Below, piece after piece: positions 15,567 to 22,696 of a stretch of 22,696 nt of DNA. The stretch spans positions 1-22,696 of the forward strand of contig JBPBPY010000201.1 in assembly GCA_050954505.1 (NCBI GenBank). Direction: 5' to 3'. The stretch's first letter is position 1, and every line of letters starts with the position of its first letter. A program made the translations under genes and the position numbers. The notes beneath the pieces are model-generated. The model searched no databases, was not told the DNA's origin, and saw only the letters and a list, made by a program, of their open reading frames with translations. The DNA comes from JAQGMO01 sp050954505. Its GTDB lineage: Bacteria > Pseudomonadota > Gammaproteobacteria > Burkholderiales > Burkholderiaceae_D.

Positions 15567-15691
15567 CTCTGCAATGCTGCTCCTGTCGTTCTGATCGGTC
15601 GAAGCAGCCGTGTGGACGGTGCGCGGCACTGGCCGCAACAGCATCGCGAGGCGCCGGCAGAAAACCAACCACTGGTATGATTTTACAGCTA

Positions 15692-15717
15692 CCATGACTT
15701 ACCGATCACAGTCATGG
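15692..15717. promoter_or_regulatory. Inverted repeat over the GspE-type ribosome site
   Basis: CCATGAC and GTCATGG pair across a 12-base spacer. The right arm runs into the GGGG that serves as ribosome site for the ATG at 15728. It could be an operator or an mRNA hairpin that masks the site. The rest of the 15567-15727 gap shows no clear element. Confidence 0.4.
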
Positions 15718-15727
15718 GGTTGTGCTG

Positions 15728-17632
15728 ATGGACACTACCGTCTCCAATTTGCCAGGCAATCGACCGCTGCACGCAGACCAGATTGCCGATCTGGACAATA
15801 AATATGCTGCCCTGGTGATCAACGGCCAGCTGGACGCATTGCAGTTGCAGCAAGCCGGCGTCAGCGCCCGCCGGCGCAGCATCGATATCGAGGACGTCTT
15901 GCTGGCCGAATACCACCTCAGCGCGGCCGATATCGGTGCAGCGTTGGCCAGCCATTACCAGCTGCCATACCAAGCATTCGATCCTCATCGCATCAAGCCT
16001 ATCGAGTTGCTGAAAAACCTGAAAAGGGATTACCTGCTCCAGCATCAATGGATACCGCTGGAAACGCTTGAAAATGCTGTGGTCGTCATGGCGCTCGATG
16101 CCGACCAGATACGCCATGCCCGTGTAATCAGCAATATCTATCCGCGCGCCCGTCTGCAATTCCGCATCACGACCCGGCTTGATTTCCTGCGCACGCTGGC
16201 ACAATTCTTCGACCATGCCGACGTCCCGGCCACGGTGCGCGAACTGCTCTCCGACATGCAGTCAGAGGAAGACGATGGCGACAACGGTGCCAGCGATCTG
16301 GCAGCCGCCTCGCAAAATGAAGTGGTGCAGCTGGTCAACAAGATCATTCTCGATGCCCACGCCGGTGGCGTCTCCGACATCCACATCGAACCCGCACCCG
16401 GACGGGAAAAGACCGTGGTCCGTTTCCGCAAGGACGGCGCCTTGCAGTCCTACATCGAGGTGCCGGCCAGTTACCGCAAGGCGCTGGCGGCGCGCATCAA
16501 GATCATGGGCGACCTCGACATTTCCGAACATCGGCGTCCGCAGGATGGCAAGATCCGCTTTCGCAAATACGGCCCGCTCGATATCGAACTGCGCGTGGCA
16601 ACGCTGCCCACGGCCGGCGGCCTGGAAGACATCGTGCTGCGTCTGCTGGCGGTCGGTGAACCGGTGCCGCTGGCGCAGCTCGGCATCTTGCCAGCCAACC
16701 TGGCGAGGCTGAAACACTTGATCGAAAAACCCCATGGCATCTTTTTCGTGTGCGGCCCGACCGGTGCCGGCAAGACCACCACCATGCATTCGCTCCTGCA
16801 GCATCTGAACCGCTCCGACACCAAGATCTGGACGGCGGAAGACCCGGTCGAAATCACCCAGAAAGGCTTGCGCCAGGTGCAGGTCAACCGCAAGACGGGC
16901 CTGGATTTTGCCACCGTGATGCGGGCATTCCTGCGCGCCGACCCGGACATCATCATGGTCGGCGAGATGCGCGACCGCGAAACAGTGGCCATCGGCATCG
17001 AGGCTTCGCTGACCGGCCATCTGGTGTTTGCCACGCTGCATACCAACAGCGCGCCGGAGTCGATCCAGCGCCTGCTCGACATGGGCATGGACCCCTACAA
17101 TTTTTCCGACGCACTGCTGGGTATCCTGGCGCAGCGGCTGGCACGGCGGCTGTGTTCCCACTGCAAGCAGGCCTATCATCCGACCGACGATGAACTGCAT
17201 CTGCTGGCCAGCGAATATTGCGAAGAGCGCCTGCATGGCGTCCAGGACCCTGCCGACAGGCAGTCCATGATTTGCGCCACGGTGCAAACCTGGAAGCGTC
17301 GGCACCACCGCCAGGCGGCGTCTGCGCCCTCTGGCAGGGCTCAGGCCACCCCCGGCAATGCCGATGCATTGCGCGAGCTTGACGCTCTGCTGCTGTACCG
17401 CGCCGTGGGCTGCGGCATGTGCAGTGGCGGCTACGCCGGACGCATCGGCCTGCATGAATTGATGGCGGGAACCGAGCACCTCAAGCAGCTCATCGCCCGG
17501 CGTGCGCCGCATGCGGCCCTGATGGCCACGGCATTGCAGGACGGCATGATGACCCTGAAAATGGATGGCGTGGAAAAAGTGCTGGCTGGCGAAACCGACC
17601 TGAACCAGGTGCGGCACGTCTGCACCCGGTAG
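15728..17632 (+). CDS. GspE/PulE-type secretion or pilus assembly ATPase
   Basis: These ATPases power type II secretion or type IV pilus assembly from the cytoplasmic face. The 634-residue protein has an N-terminal MshEN-like domain (about 1-160), then the catalytic core: Walker A GPTGAGKTTT (about 342-351), Asp box, Walker B PDIIMVGEMRD (about 405), His box (LVFATLHTNSA). Zinc-binding cysteines are CSHC (about 476) and CGMC (about 561). The spacing between the two pairs is about 80 residues, longer than usual, with a basic, low-complexity insert. ATG at 15728 is preferred over the GTG six bases upstream because of spacing from GGGG. No other secretion or pilus gene is nearby. Confidence 0.93.
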   Translation: MDTTVSNLPGNRPLHADQIADLDNKYAALVINGQLDALQLQQAGVSARRRSIDIEDVLLAEYHLSAADIGAALASHYQLPYQAFDPHRIKPIELLKNLKRDYLLQHQWIPLETLENAVVVMALDADQIRHARVISNIYPRARLQFRITTRLDFLRTLAQFFDHADVPATVRELLSDMQSEEDDGDNGASDLAAASQNEVVQLVNKIILDAHAGGVSDIHIEPAPGREKTVVRFRKDGALQSYIEVPASYRKALAARIKIMGDLDISEHRRPQDGKIRFRKYGPLDIELRVATLPTAGGLEDIVLRLLAVGEPVPLAQLGILPANLARLKHLIEKPHGIFFVCGPTGAGKTTTMHSLLQHLNRSDTKIWTAEDPVEITQKGLRQVQVNRKTGLDFATVMRAFLRADPDIIMVGEMRDRETVAIGIEASLTGHLVFATLHTNSAPESIQRLLDMGMDPYNFSDALLGILAQRLARRLCSHCKQAYHPTDDELHLLASEYCEERLHGVQDPADRQSMICATVQTWKRRHHRQAASAPSGRAQATPGNADALRELDALLLYRAVGCGMCSGGYAGRIGLHELMAGTEHLKQLIARRAPHAALMATALQDGMMTLKMDGVEKVLAGETDLNQVRHVCTR

Positions 17633-17636
17633 ATGT

Positions 17637-17839
17637 TCATCGCTGGTGCCGATGGACGCATGTGTTCATTCGTATTCAGAACTGATATCGGCGGTCATCG
17701 TCGCTCCGGACTGGCACAGGCGTTTACCGTCGCTCCAGACTGGCACAGGCGTTCATCGTCGCCCTGGACTGAACATAGGCATCCATCGCAATTCCCGAGT
17801 GATGCTGGTGTCCATCGTTGTTCGAGATCGAAGGCGGTG
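17637..17839. repeat. 29-bp tandem array (7 degenerate units)
   Basis: Units of exactly 29 bp begin at 17637, 17666, 17695, 17724, 17753, 17782 and 17811. Nearly all open with TCATCG or a close variant. Units three and four (17695-17752) differ at only about four positions; the outer ones are much more diverged. The array starts four bases after the ATPase stop codon and fills almost the whole gap to the hydrolase gene. Twenty-nine is not a multiple of three, so no repeated peptide is encoded. There are no unique spacers, so it is not a CRISPR. Confidence 0.85.
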
Positions 17840-17865
17840 CACCGGCATGCAGTAGACTGCTTGCC

Positions 17866-18882
17866 ATGATCGCCCGCTTGATGCGCTTTGTACTGTTGCT
17901 GGAGTGCTGCCTGGCCTTGGCCATGGCATGGGCTGTTGCGCCCATCATCGAGGCTGCCTGGCCATTGACGCGCAACGGCGCTTCCTGGGCGCCGGCAGCA
18001 GCAATGACGCTGGCGATCCTGGGTGGCTTGCTGGGCGTGCTGGTGTTGCGCCTGCTGCTGAGCGCGAACAATTTCTTCATCGCCTGGCGCCATCGCGATA
18101 CCGCGCACGACCTCGCGCACGCGGCTGCAGCGCCCACATCCCTGCACGCCGGCGCCTGGCTGCACATGTTTTTCAATGAATTTGCTGCCTCGATGCTGAC
18201 ATCGTCGTGGACCATGCCCTTCAAGACTTTTTCGCGCCGGCTGTTCCATGATTCGCCCTGCCCGCCCGTGCTGCTGATTCATGGCTATGGCTGCAACAGT
18301 GGATATTGGCACTCCATGAGCCAGGCATTGAGCAGCGCACGCATCAGCCACCTGGCGCTGGATCTCGAGCCCGTGTTTACCGACATCGACGCCTATGTGC
18401 CGCAATTGCAAGGGGCAGTCGAAGCACTCTGCCGGGAAACCGGCCAGCGTCGCGTCATCATCGTGGCACACAGCATGGGGGGCCTGGTTGCCCGTGCCTG
18501 GATGCGCTGCCACGGCGATGGCCGTCTGGCCATCGCAATCACGCTGGGGACGCCGCATCATGGGACGGTGCTGGCAAATTTGGGCCATGGCGTCAATGCC
18601 CGCCAGATGCGGCGCCAGCGCCGCACGGCGGGCAGCCAGGGCGCGGCCAGTGGCTGGCTGCAGCAGCTGCACGGTACCGAGCAGCAAGGCTTGCGCTCGC
18701 GCATCGTTTCCCTGCGCTCATTTCATGACAATATCGTGGTGCCCCAGTCTGCCGCCATCCTCCATGGCGCAGACAACCTCATGTTGTCCGGTATCGGCCA
18801 TGTCGCACTGGGCAGCCATCCTGCCGTGCAGCGCTGGGTCGTCGGCACCGTGCGGTCGATGGAACTGATCCACCCAACTTGA
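17866..18882 (+). CDS. Membrane-anchored lipase/esterase-like alpha/beta hydrolase
   Basis: This is a 338-residue protein. Two hydrophobic segments (about 7-27 and 42-66) anchor it in the inner membrane. The alpha/beta hydrolase domain begins at about residue 130: PPVLLIHGYGCNSGYW (oxyanion region), nucleophile elbow AHSMGG with Ser203, Asp288 in SFHDNIVVP, and His312 in GIGHVAL, so the triad is complete. It resembles triacylglycerol lipase/EstA-type enzymes; the substrate is unknown. I chose ATG 17866; a TTG at 17818 lies inside the repeat array and is unlikely, and ATG 17881 is possible. Its 3' end overlaps the hrp box of the next gene. Confidence 0.88.
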   Translation: MIARLMRFVLLLECCLALAMAWAVAPIIEAAWPLTRNGASWAPAAAMTLAILGGLLGVLVLRLLLSANNFFIAWRHRDTAHDLAHAAAAPTSLHAGAWLHMFFNEFAASMLTSSWTMPFKTFSRRLFHDSPCPPVLLIHGYGCNSGYWHSMSQALSSARISHLALDLEPVFTDIDAYVPQLQGAVEALCRETGQRRVIIVAHSMGGLVARAWMRCHGDGRLAIAITLGTPHHGTVLANLGHGVNARQMRRQRRTAGSQGAASGWLQQLHGTEQQGLRSRIVSLRSFHDNIVVPQSAAILHGADNLMLSGIGHVALGSHPAVQRWVVGTVRSMELIHPT

Positions 18883-18889
18883 CCACTGA
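18861..18889 (+). promoter_or_regulatory. hrp box (HrpL-type ECF sigma promoter)
   Basis: The plus strand reads GGAACT, a 16-base spacer, then CCACTGA, a match to GGAACC/T-N15/16-CCACNNA. It straddles the hydrolase stop codon and ends 35 bases before the ankyrin ATG, so the expected leader is only about 30 nt. Confidence 0.78.
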
Positions 18890-18924
18890 TTGCTAATCCA
18901 ATCTCCACAGTCCGGCCCACCGCC

Positions 18925-20481
18925 ATGAAGCTTGCCCCGATCGTCAACAAATTGATGCAATATGGCATTGACGCCGCAACATCGCCGTTCAAGCAGGAGG
19001 AATCGAGGACGCCATCGCCACCGCCAACATCGGCGCCGTCCACCCATTCAGTGCGCAGTCAATTCACGTCCACATTGCAAACAAATTTGATGCAGGCGTA
19101 CCGACTGGCAAACAAGCCGGCGGCGTCGCTGCAGCAGGCGGCACCCGGTTCGGGCGGCGCAACGCCGCGCCGGCGGATTGTACCGTTCGGCCCGCCACAG
19201 CATCCGCATGCCGGGCAGTCAACCTTGTTTTCCAGCGCTGCGCTACACCAGATGGAACAGGCATTTCGTGCGGAACGGGCGCAGCAGGACAATACGCAAA
19301 ACATTTCCCGCGTTCGGAACGCCGATTTGCCCAAGCCTCTAAGCCCATCGACGACGCTGGACGATGATCAGGCCCGCGCTGTGCGCTACAAGGCGGGCAA
19401 TCTGTTGCGCGGCAAAAATTTCGACCCCGTCAAATTTGCCAACCTGGTAGCGCCGCTGAACACCGCGCAACGCAATGGTGTCGACTCGACGGGCCGCACC
19501 TTGCTCAGTACCGCGATCATCACTGGAAATGACGTGGCATTGACACTGCTTGGGGATGCGGATTACGAGGCACTGAATCGCGATGGCAGTTCCGCTTCCT
19601 TGCTGCAAAAAGGTAAATTGGCCAATGGCCCCCGCTTCGAGCAAGAGATCAGGGAAGAACCGGCAGCGCGCCAGCTATCCTTGTTCGAAACCAATTTTGC
19701 CAGCATGTTTGATGACGATGTCATCAAAGGCAACAAGCCGCTTGATCAAGACCCTGACTACCAGGCGCTGTATTATCGCGAAACGCCCGGCGAGCGCATG
19801 GGCAGCTTGATGATGGGCGCCAAAGGCTGCGTCAATGGCGGCGCGCCACTCGAGGGCTTCAATCAAAAACTGAGCAAATTCCCTGGCGAATATAAAGATA
19901 AAAAAATCAGTCCACTGCAAATGGAAGCAATTCATGCCAATCCAGCAGAAGTCCGCACCCTCATTGCACTGGGTGCGAACCTGAATTTGCAGGAACCGTT
20001 CAAGAAACGTACCGCCATGCATTTGCTCTGCCAGGAAATTTCACCCGGCAATGAAGACAACGCGCTGGAATCACTGCAGGCCTTGATTGACTCGGGCGCC
20101 GACGCCGGCATCAAGGACAGCAACGGGCGCCAGGCATTGCACCTGCTGGCCAAATGCACTGCGATGGAAGTCAATGAACGGATACCCGATCCAGCCAAGC
20201 CGGGCAAGACCAAGGTGATCTGGCATCGTGGCAAGGAAATCAGGTCAGCGTCGATGATCGAAGCGTTGGCCAATAGCGGTGTGGACGTCAACGCCCGTGA
20301 CGAAGCTGGCAACACCCCCTTGTTTTACGCCGCCGCGACAGCGAATGTGGCGGCCTACGATGCCTTGATCAAGGCGGGCGCCGACTCGAACCTGCGCAAT
20401 CGCAAGAACAATACCGCCGAGTTCGTCCTCAAGGAAAACCAGGCGCATTTCGCCAGCACCTATCCGCGCGACCACGTCTGA
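18925..20481 (+). CDS. Ankyrin-repeat protein, putative type III effector
   Basis: This 518-residue protein has no Sec signal. Residues 1-150 are Ser/Pro/Ala/Gln-rich and largely disordered, typical of type III secretion signals. A partial ankyrin-like unit is visible near 186-215 (STGRTLLSTAIITGNDVALTLL). The clear ankyrin block runs from about 328 to 495: PLQMEAIHANPAEVRTLIALGANLN, TAMHLL, then LQALIDSGADAGIKDSNGRQALHLLA, then MIEALANSGVDVNARDEAGNTPLFYAA and YDALIKAGADSNLRN. The region between (about 230-325) matches nothing I recognise. No enzyme motif is visible. The ATG is the first start after the in-frame hydrolase stop; there is no clear ribosome site. The hrp box just upstream supports a HrpL-controlled effector; that role is inference. 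Confidence 0.85.
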   Translation: MKLAPIVNKLMQYGIDAATSPFKQEESRTPSPPPTSAPSTHSVRSQFTSTLQTNLMQAYRLANKPAASLQQAAPGSGGATPRRRIVPFGPPQHPHAGQSTLFSSAALHQMEQAFRAERAQQDNTQNISRVRNADLPKPLSPSTTLDDDQARAVRYKAGNLLRGKNFDPVKFANLVAPLNTAQRNGVDSTGRTLLSTAIITGNDVALTLLGDADYEALNRDGSSASLLQKGKLANGPRFEQEIREEPAARQLSLFETNFASMFDDDVIKGNKPLDQDPDYQALYYRETPGERMGSLMMGAKGCVNGGAPLEGFNQKLSKFPGEYKDKKISPLQMEAIHANPAEVRTLIALGANLNLQEPFKKRTAMHLLCQEISPGNEDNALESLQALIDSGADAGIKDSNGRQALHLLAKCTAMEVNERIPDPAKPGKTKVIWHRGKEIRSASMIEALANSGVDVNARDEAGNTPLFYAAATANVAAYDALIKAGADSNLRNRKNNTAEFVLKENQAHFASTYPRDHV

Positions 20482-20574
20482 GCGAGCCGTCCGGGCCGCA
20501 CGCACACCGCGGGTGCAAGGGCTGATGATCAGGCAGATACCGGCGCCGGCCTTGCTGTTGCCTGGTGCGCGCCG

Positions 20575-21231
20575 CTAACCGCCCACCATGCTGGCGGCGA
20601 TATTGATCGACAAGCCCAGGATGGCGGCGTTGAAGATGAATGCCAGCAGCGACTGGGCCAGCACGGTCTTGCGCATCGGCCGGCCAATGACCGCCACATC
20701 CGAGGTTTGCACTGCAGCCGAAATGGTGAAGGAAAAATACAGGAAATCCCAGAAGTCGGGATTCTCTTCATCATCGGGAAATTTCAGCGCGCGCTTGTCT
20801 TCCGGCGACTTGTAGAACAGCAGCGCGTAGTGAAACGAAAACAGCACGCCGATCAGGCACCACGAGCCCACCACGGTGCCACCGGTCAGAATGAAGTGCG
20901 CCGCCCGGTCGGCGCCGGCCAGCGATTTCACCGACGACAGTTCAACGACGATGGCCACCAGGCTGGCAATGGCAGCGGTCGACATGATCACCAGCACCGT
21001 GCCGGCATTGCGGTTTTCCTGCTCGGCGATCTTGCGGATGGTGATGTGGGTGGCATGCGTCATCAGCCAGCCCATCAGACAAAGGTAGATCCACACCATG
21101 CCGTTCCAGGCCAGCAGCGTGCGGGTCACATTGTTCCAATCACCTGGAAACACATAGCCGATCGCGGTGCCAGCCAGAATGGATGCGGACAGGCGCGGCC
21201 GGCCCTTGAAGACGTGATGTATGGCAATCAT
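20575..21231 (-). CDS. DUF1345 membrane protein
   Basis: This 218-residue inner-membrane protein has about five hydrophobic segments and the family signature HYALLFY near residue 134, followed by a charged loop and NPDFWDFLYFSFTISAAVQTSDV. The function of DUF1345 is unknown. It converges with the ankyrin gene; I see no terminator in the 93 bp between them. The ATG at 21231 has no strong ribosome site. TATAGT at 21288-21293 on the minus strand is a possible -10 element without a good -35. Confidence 0.88.
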   Translation of the reverse strand: MIAIHHVFKGRPRLSASILAGTAIGYVFPGDWNNVTRTLLAWNGMVWIYLCLMGWLMTHATHITIRKIAEQENRNAGTVLVIMSTAAIASLVAIVVELSSVKSLAGADRAAHFILTGGTVVGSWCLIGVLFSFHYALLFYKSPEDKRALKFPDDEENPDFWDFLYFSFTISAAVQTSDVAVIGRPMRKTVLAQSLLAFIFNAAILGLSINIAASMVGG

Positions 21232-21361
21232 GCAGTTCAGTGGAAAAATGCGCTTGCCTGCGCAAGGCCGCGGTGAATGAGATGCAGACTATACCCCAGC
21301 GCTGGCCAGGAAAAGGGCAATTTTTGCCGGGCATTTGCACACCCGGCAGATCGGCAACGCT

Positions 21362-21378
21362 GTCAATGTGATATTGAC
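21362..21378. promoter_or_regulatory. Operator-like dyad GTCAAT-N5-ATTGAC
   Basis: A perfect inverted repeat with 6-bp arms overlaps a candidate -35 (TTGACG, 21374-21379) that is 17 bases from a weak -10 (TAGCCT, 21397-21402) for the downstream VOC gene. It lies in the 268-bp gap between two divergent genes, the usual place for a repressor site. Confidence 0.45.
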
Positions 21379-21499
21379 GCCCGCTGGCCAGAGGATTAGC
21401 CTGAGCAGGTCGGCAAGGTGCCCCGCAGCTGCCACGGGTGCCGGCACTGCCAGCGGGAAAACGCCACGATTCTTTCTGCAACCGGACTGGAGAATGCAA

Positions 21500-22018
21500 A
21501 TGCCCAGCAAAAACACCATCTGCCTTTGGTACGACCGCGACGCCGTCGAAGCCGCCCATTTCTATGCCAGGACATTTCCCGACAGCGCGGTGGGCAGCAT
21601 CCATCATGCCCCCGGCGATTATCCGGCTGGCAAGCAAGGCGATGTCCTGACGGTAGAATTCACGGTTGCCGGTATCGACTGCATCGGCTTGAACGGCGGT
21701 CCGCAATTTTTTCACAATGAAGCGTTTTCATTCCAGATTGCGACCGACGACCAGGAAGAAACGGATCGTTTGTGGCATGCCATTGTCGATAACGGCGGCC
21801 AGGAGAGCGCCTGCGGATGGTGCAAGGATCGCTGGGGCCTGTCGTGGCAGATCACCCCTCGCGTACTGACCCGCGCCATGGCCGACCCTGACCGCGCGGT
21901 GGCCAAACGGGTATTCGATGCTATGATGACCATGAAGAAAATCGACATTGCCACCATCGAGGCGGCGCGGCGCGGCACAGGTACTCAGCCAGCCAGGCCG
22001 GATGCCGACCACGGCTGA
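21500..22018 (+). CDS. VOC/PhnB-like (glyoxalase fold) protein
   Basis: This is a 172-residue protein of the PhnB-like, '3-demethylubiquinone-9 3-methyltransferase domain' type. The vicinal oxygen chelate fold shows in ICLWYDRDAVEAAHFYARTFPDS, LTVEFTVAGIDCIGLNGGP, FSFQIATDDQEETDRLWHAI and the C-terminal CGWCKDRWGLSWQITP. Most relatives are uncharacterised and the methyltransferase name is probably misleading. ATG 21500 is chosen because GGAG stands 7 bases before it; the ATG two codons upstream is too close to that site. Confidence 0.9.
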   Translation: MPSKNTICLWYDRDAVEAAHFYARTFPDSAVGSIHHAPGDYPAGKQGDVLTVEFTVAGIDCIGLNGGPQFFHNEAFSFQIATDDQEETDRLWHAIVDNGGQESACGWCKDRWGLSWQITPRVLTRAMADPDRAVAKRVFDAMMTMKKIDIATIEAARRGTGTQPARPDADHG

Positions 22019-22028
22019 ACCTCCGGCC

Positions 22029-22358
22029 TCATGCCCGGGCTGCGCCGTTATCCAGCAAGCCTTGGAAACTGGTCGACAACATCAGTTCAATGATCTGTCT
22101 GTCGTCATATTGGCCGGTCATTTTCAGATAGTCGACGGTCGGGTCGCAAGACCGCGCATGGATCGTCAGCAGCACGACCCCGGAAGGCAGATCGGCGCGC
22201 AAGTCGCCATCAGCCTTGGCCGCCTCGATCAGCTGGCCAAGCATTTCATTCAGAACGAGCAGTTTGCCAAGGTAGTTCCCATTTCCCAGCAAGGCATCGT
22301 CCAAACTGGACTCGGCCGCCGGCAGTGTCGGCAGGTCGCCGTCCATGCGCAGCTGCAA
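22029..22358 (-). pseudogene. TetR-family regulator remnant lacking the HTH domain
   Basis: The frame encodes 109 residues resembling the C-terminal ligand-binding half of TetR regulators (ESSLDDALLGNGNYLGKLLVLNEMLGQLIEAAKADGDLRADL, then IIELMLSTSFQGLL). The same frame stays open upstream to about 22483 without ATG or GTG; the only start is the TTG at 22358. That upstream part (RYYPCHVRGHEQELGAISRL) does not look like a DNA-binding domain. It is probably a 5'-truncated or frameshifted gene. A short ligand-binding-only protein is the alternative. Confidence 0.6.
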
Positions 22359-22540
22359 CGCCCATTCAAGCGAGCCACGCAGGCGCGAGATGGCGCCCAG
22401 TTCCTGCTCGTGGCCGCGTACATGACAAGGGTAATACCGCGCGTGATCAAACGATTGCGAAACCGGCGGCAGTTTGGCGCATCGTCACGGGCATGGCACA
22501 ATGGGCCAAGTATGCTTTCAAGAAACTAACTTGGACAGTG

Positions 22541-22696
22541 ATGATGAAATCGATTTGCGTATATTGCGGTTCTTCTGCCGGCAGCCAGCCACTTTACGGC
22601 GACGCTGCCAGCGCATTGGCCGCCCAACTGGTCGGCAAGGGACTGGGTCTGGTGTATGGCGGCGGCAACGTCGGCTTGATGGGCATGATTGCCGAT
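22541..22696 (+). CDS. LOG-family protein (TIGR00730), partial
   Basis: The gene starts at 22541 (or the next ATG at 22544) and runs off the window after 52 codons. The N-terminus KSICVYCGSSAG and LVYGGGNVGLMGMIAD are the conserved beginning of the LOG family, which hydrolyses cytokinin riboside 5'-monophosphates or AMP-like nucleotides. The diagnostic PGGxGTxxE motif would lie outside the window. Confidence 0.9.
   Translation, partial: MMKSICVYCGSSAGSQPLYGDAASALAAQLVGKGLGLVYGGGNVGLMGMIAD

Noticed and set aside
17637..17839. CRISPR-like array
   Set aside because: The units are directly adjacent with no unique spacers and there are no cas genes.
17818..17865. TTG start extending the hydrolase by 16 codons
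   Set aside because: The extension lies inside the tandem array and has no ribosome site.

Overview
This window looks like a chromosomal segment of a betaproteobacterium, most likely of the family Oxalobacteraceae (Herbaspirillum/Collimonas/Janthinobacterium type). The assignment rests on the ilvI-ilvH-ilvC operon with pssA, rpsO and pnp nearby, on the Burkholderiales locus of an ECF sigma factor, DUF3619, DUF3106 and RDD protein, and on the moderately high GC content. No rRNA, tRNA, insertion sequence or CRISPR array was seen.

Layout. (1) 1-2207: a 603-residue protein tyrosine phosphatase on the minus strand that resembles YopH/SptP-type type III effectors, with short tandem arrays on both sides. 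(2) 2299-6306: housekeeping genes on the minus strand (pnp, rpsO, pssA) with terminators and plausible promoters. (3) 6373-8911: a secreted SIMPL-domain protein, then an accessory plus-strand pair (a nucleotidyltransferase-like putative toxin and a small putative immunity protein), then a diverged remnant of an ilvC 3' end. (4) 8934-12304: ilvC, ilvH and ilvI on the minus strand, with a candidate promoter about 320 bp upstream. (5) 12870-15566: ECF sigma factor, DUF3619, DUF3106 and RDD genes on the plus strand, tightly packed. (6) 15728-18882: an orphan GspE/PulE-type ATPase, a 29-bp tandem array that fills the gap, and a membrane-anchored lipase-like hydrolase. (7) 18925-20481: an ankyrin-repeat protein with a disordered N-terminus. 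(8) 20575-22696: a DUF1345 membrane protein, a VOC/PhnB-like protein, a TetR-type remnant lacking its DNA-binding domain, and the start of a LOG-family gene.

Main discovery. Two separate accessory genes, the tyrosine phosphatase and the ankyrin protein about 17 kb away, each have an upstream match to the HrpL-dependent hrp box: GGAACT-N15-CCACTCA and GGAACT-N16-CCACTGA. I saw no other match in the window by eye. Together with the YopH-like fold and the Pro/Ser/Ala-rich N-termini, this suggests that both are effectors of a type III secretion system encoded elsewhere and are co-regulated by HrpL. The third accessory cassette (putative toxin and immunity gene) has no such box. It lies beside the ilvC remnant, which records a past rearrangement there. 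Several gaps next to the accessory genes consist of degenerate tandem repeats with strict periods of 6/7, 11, 13 and 29 bp.
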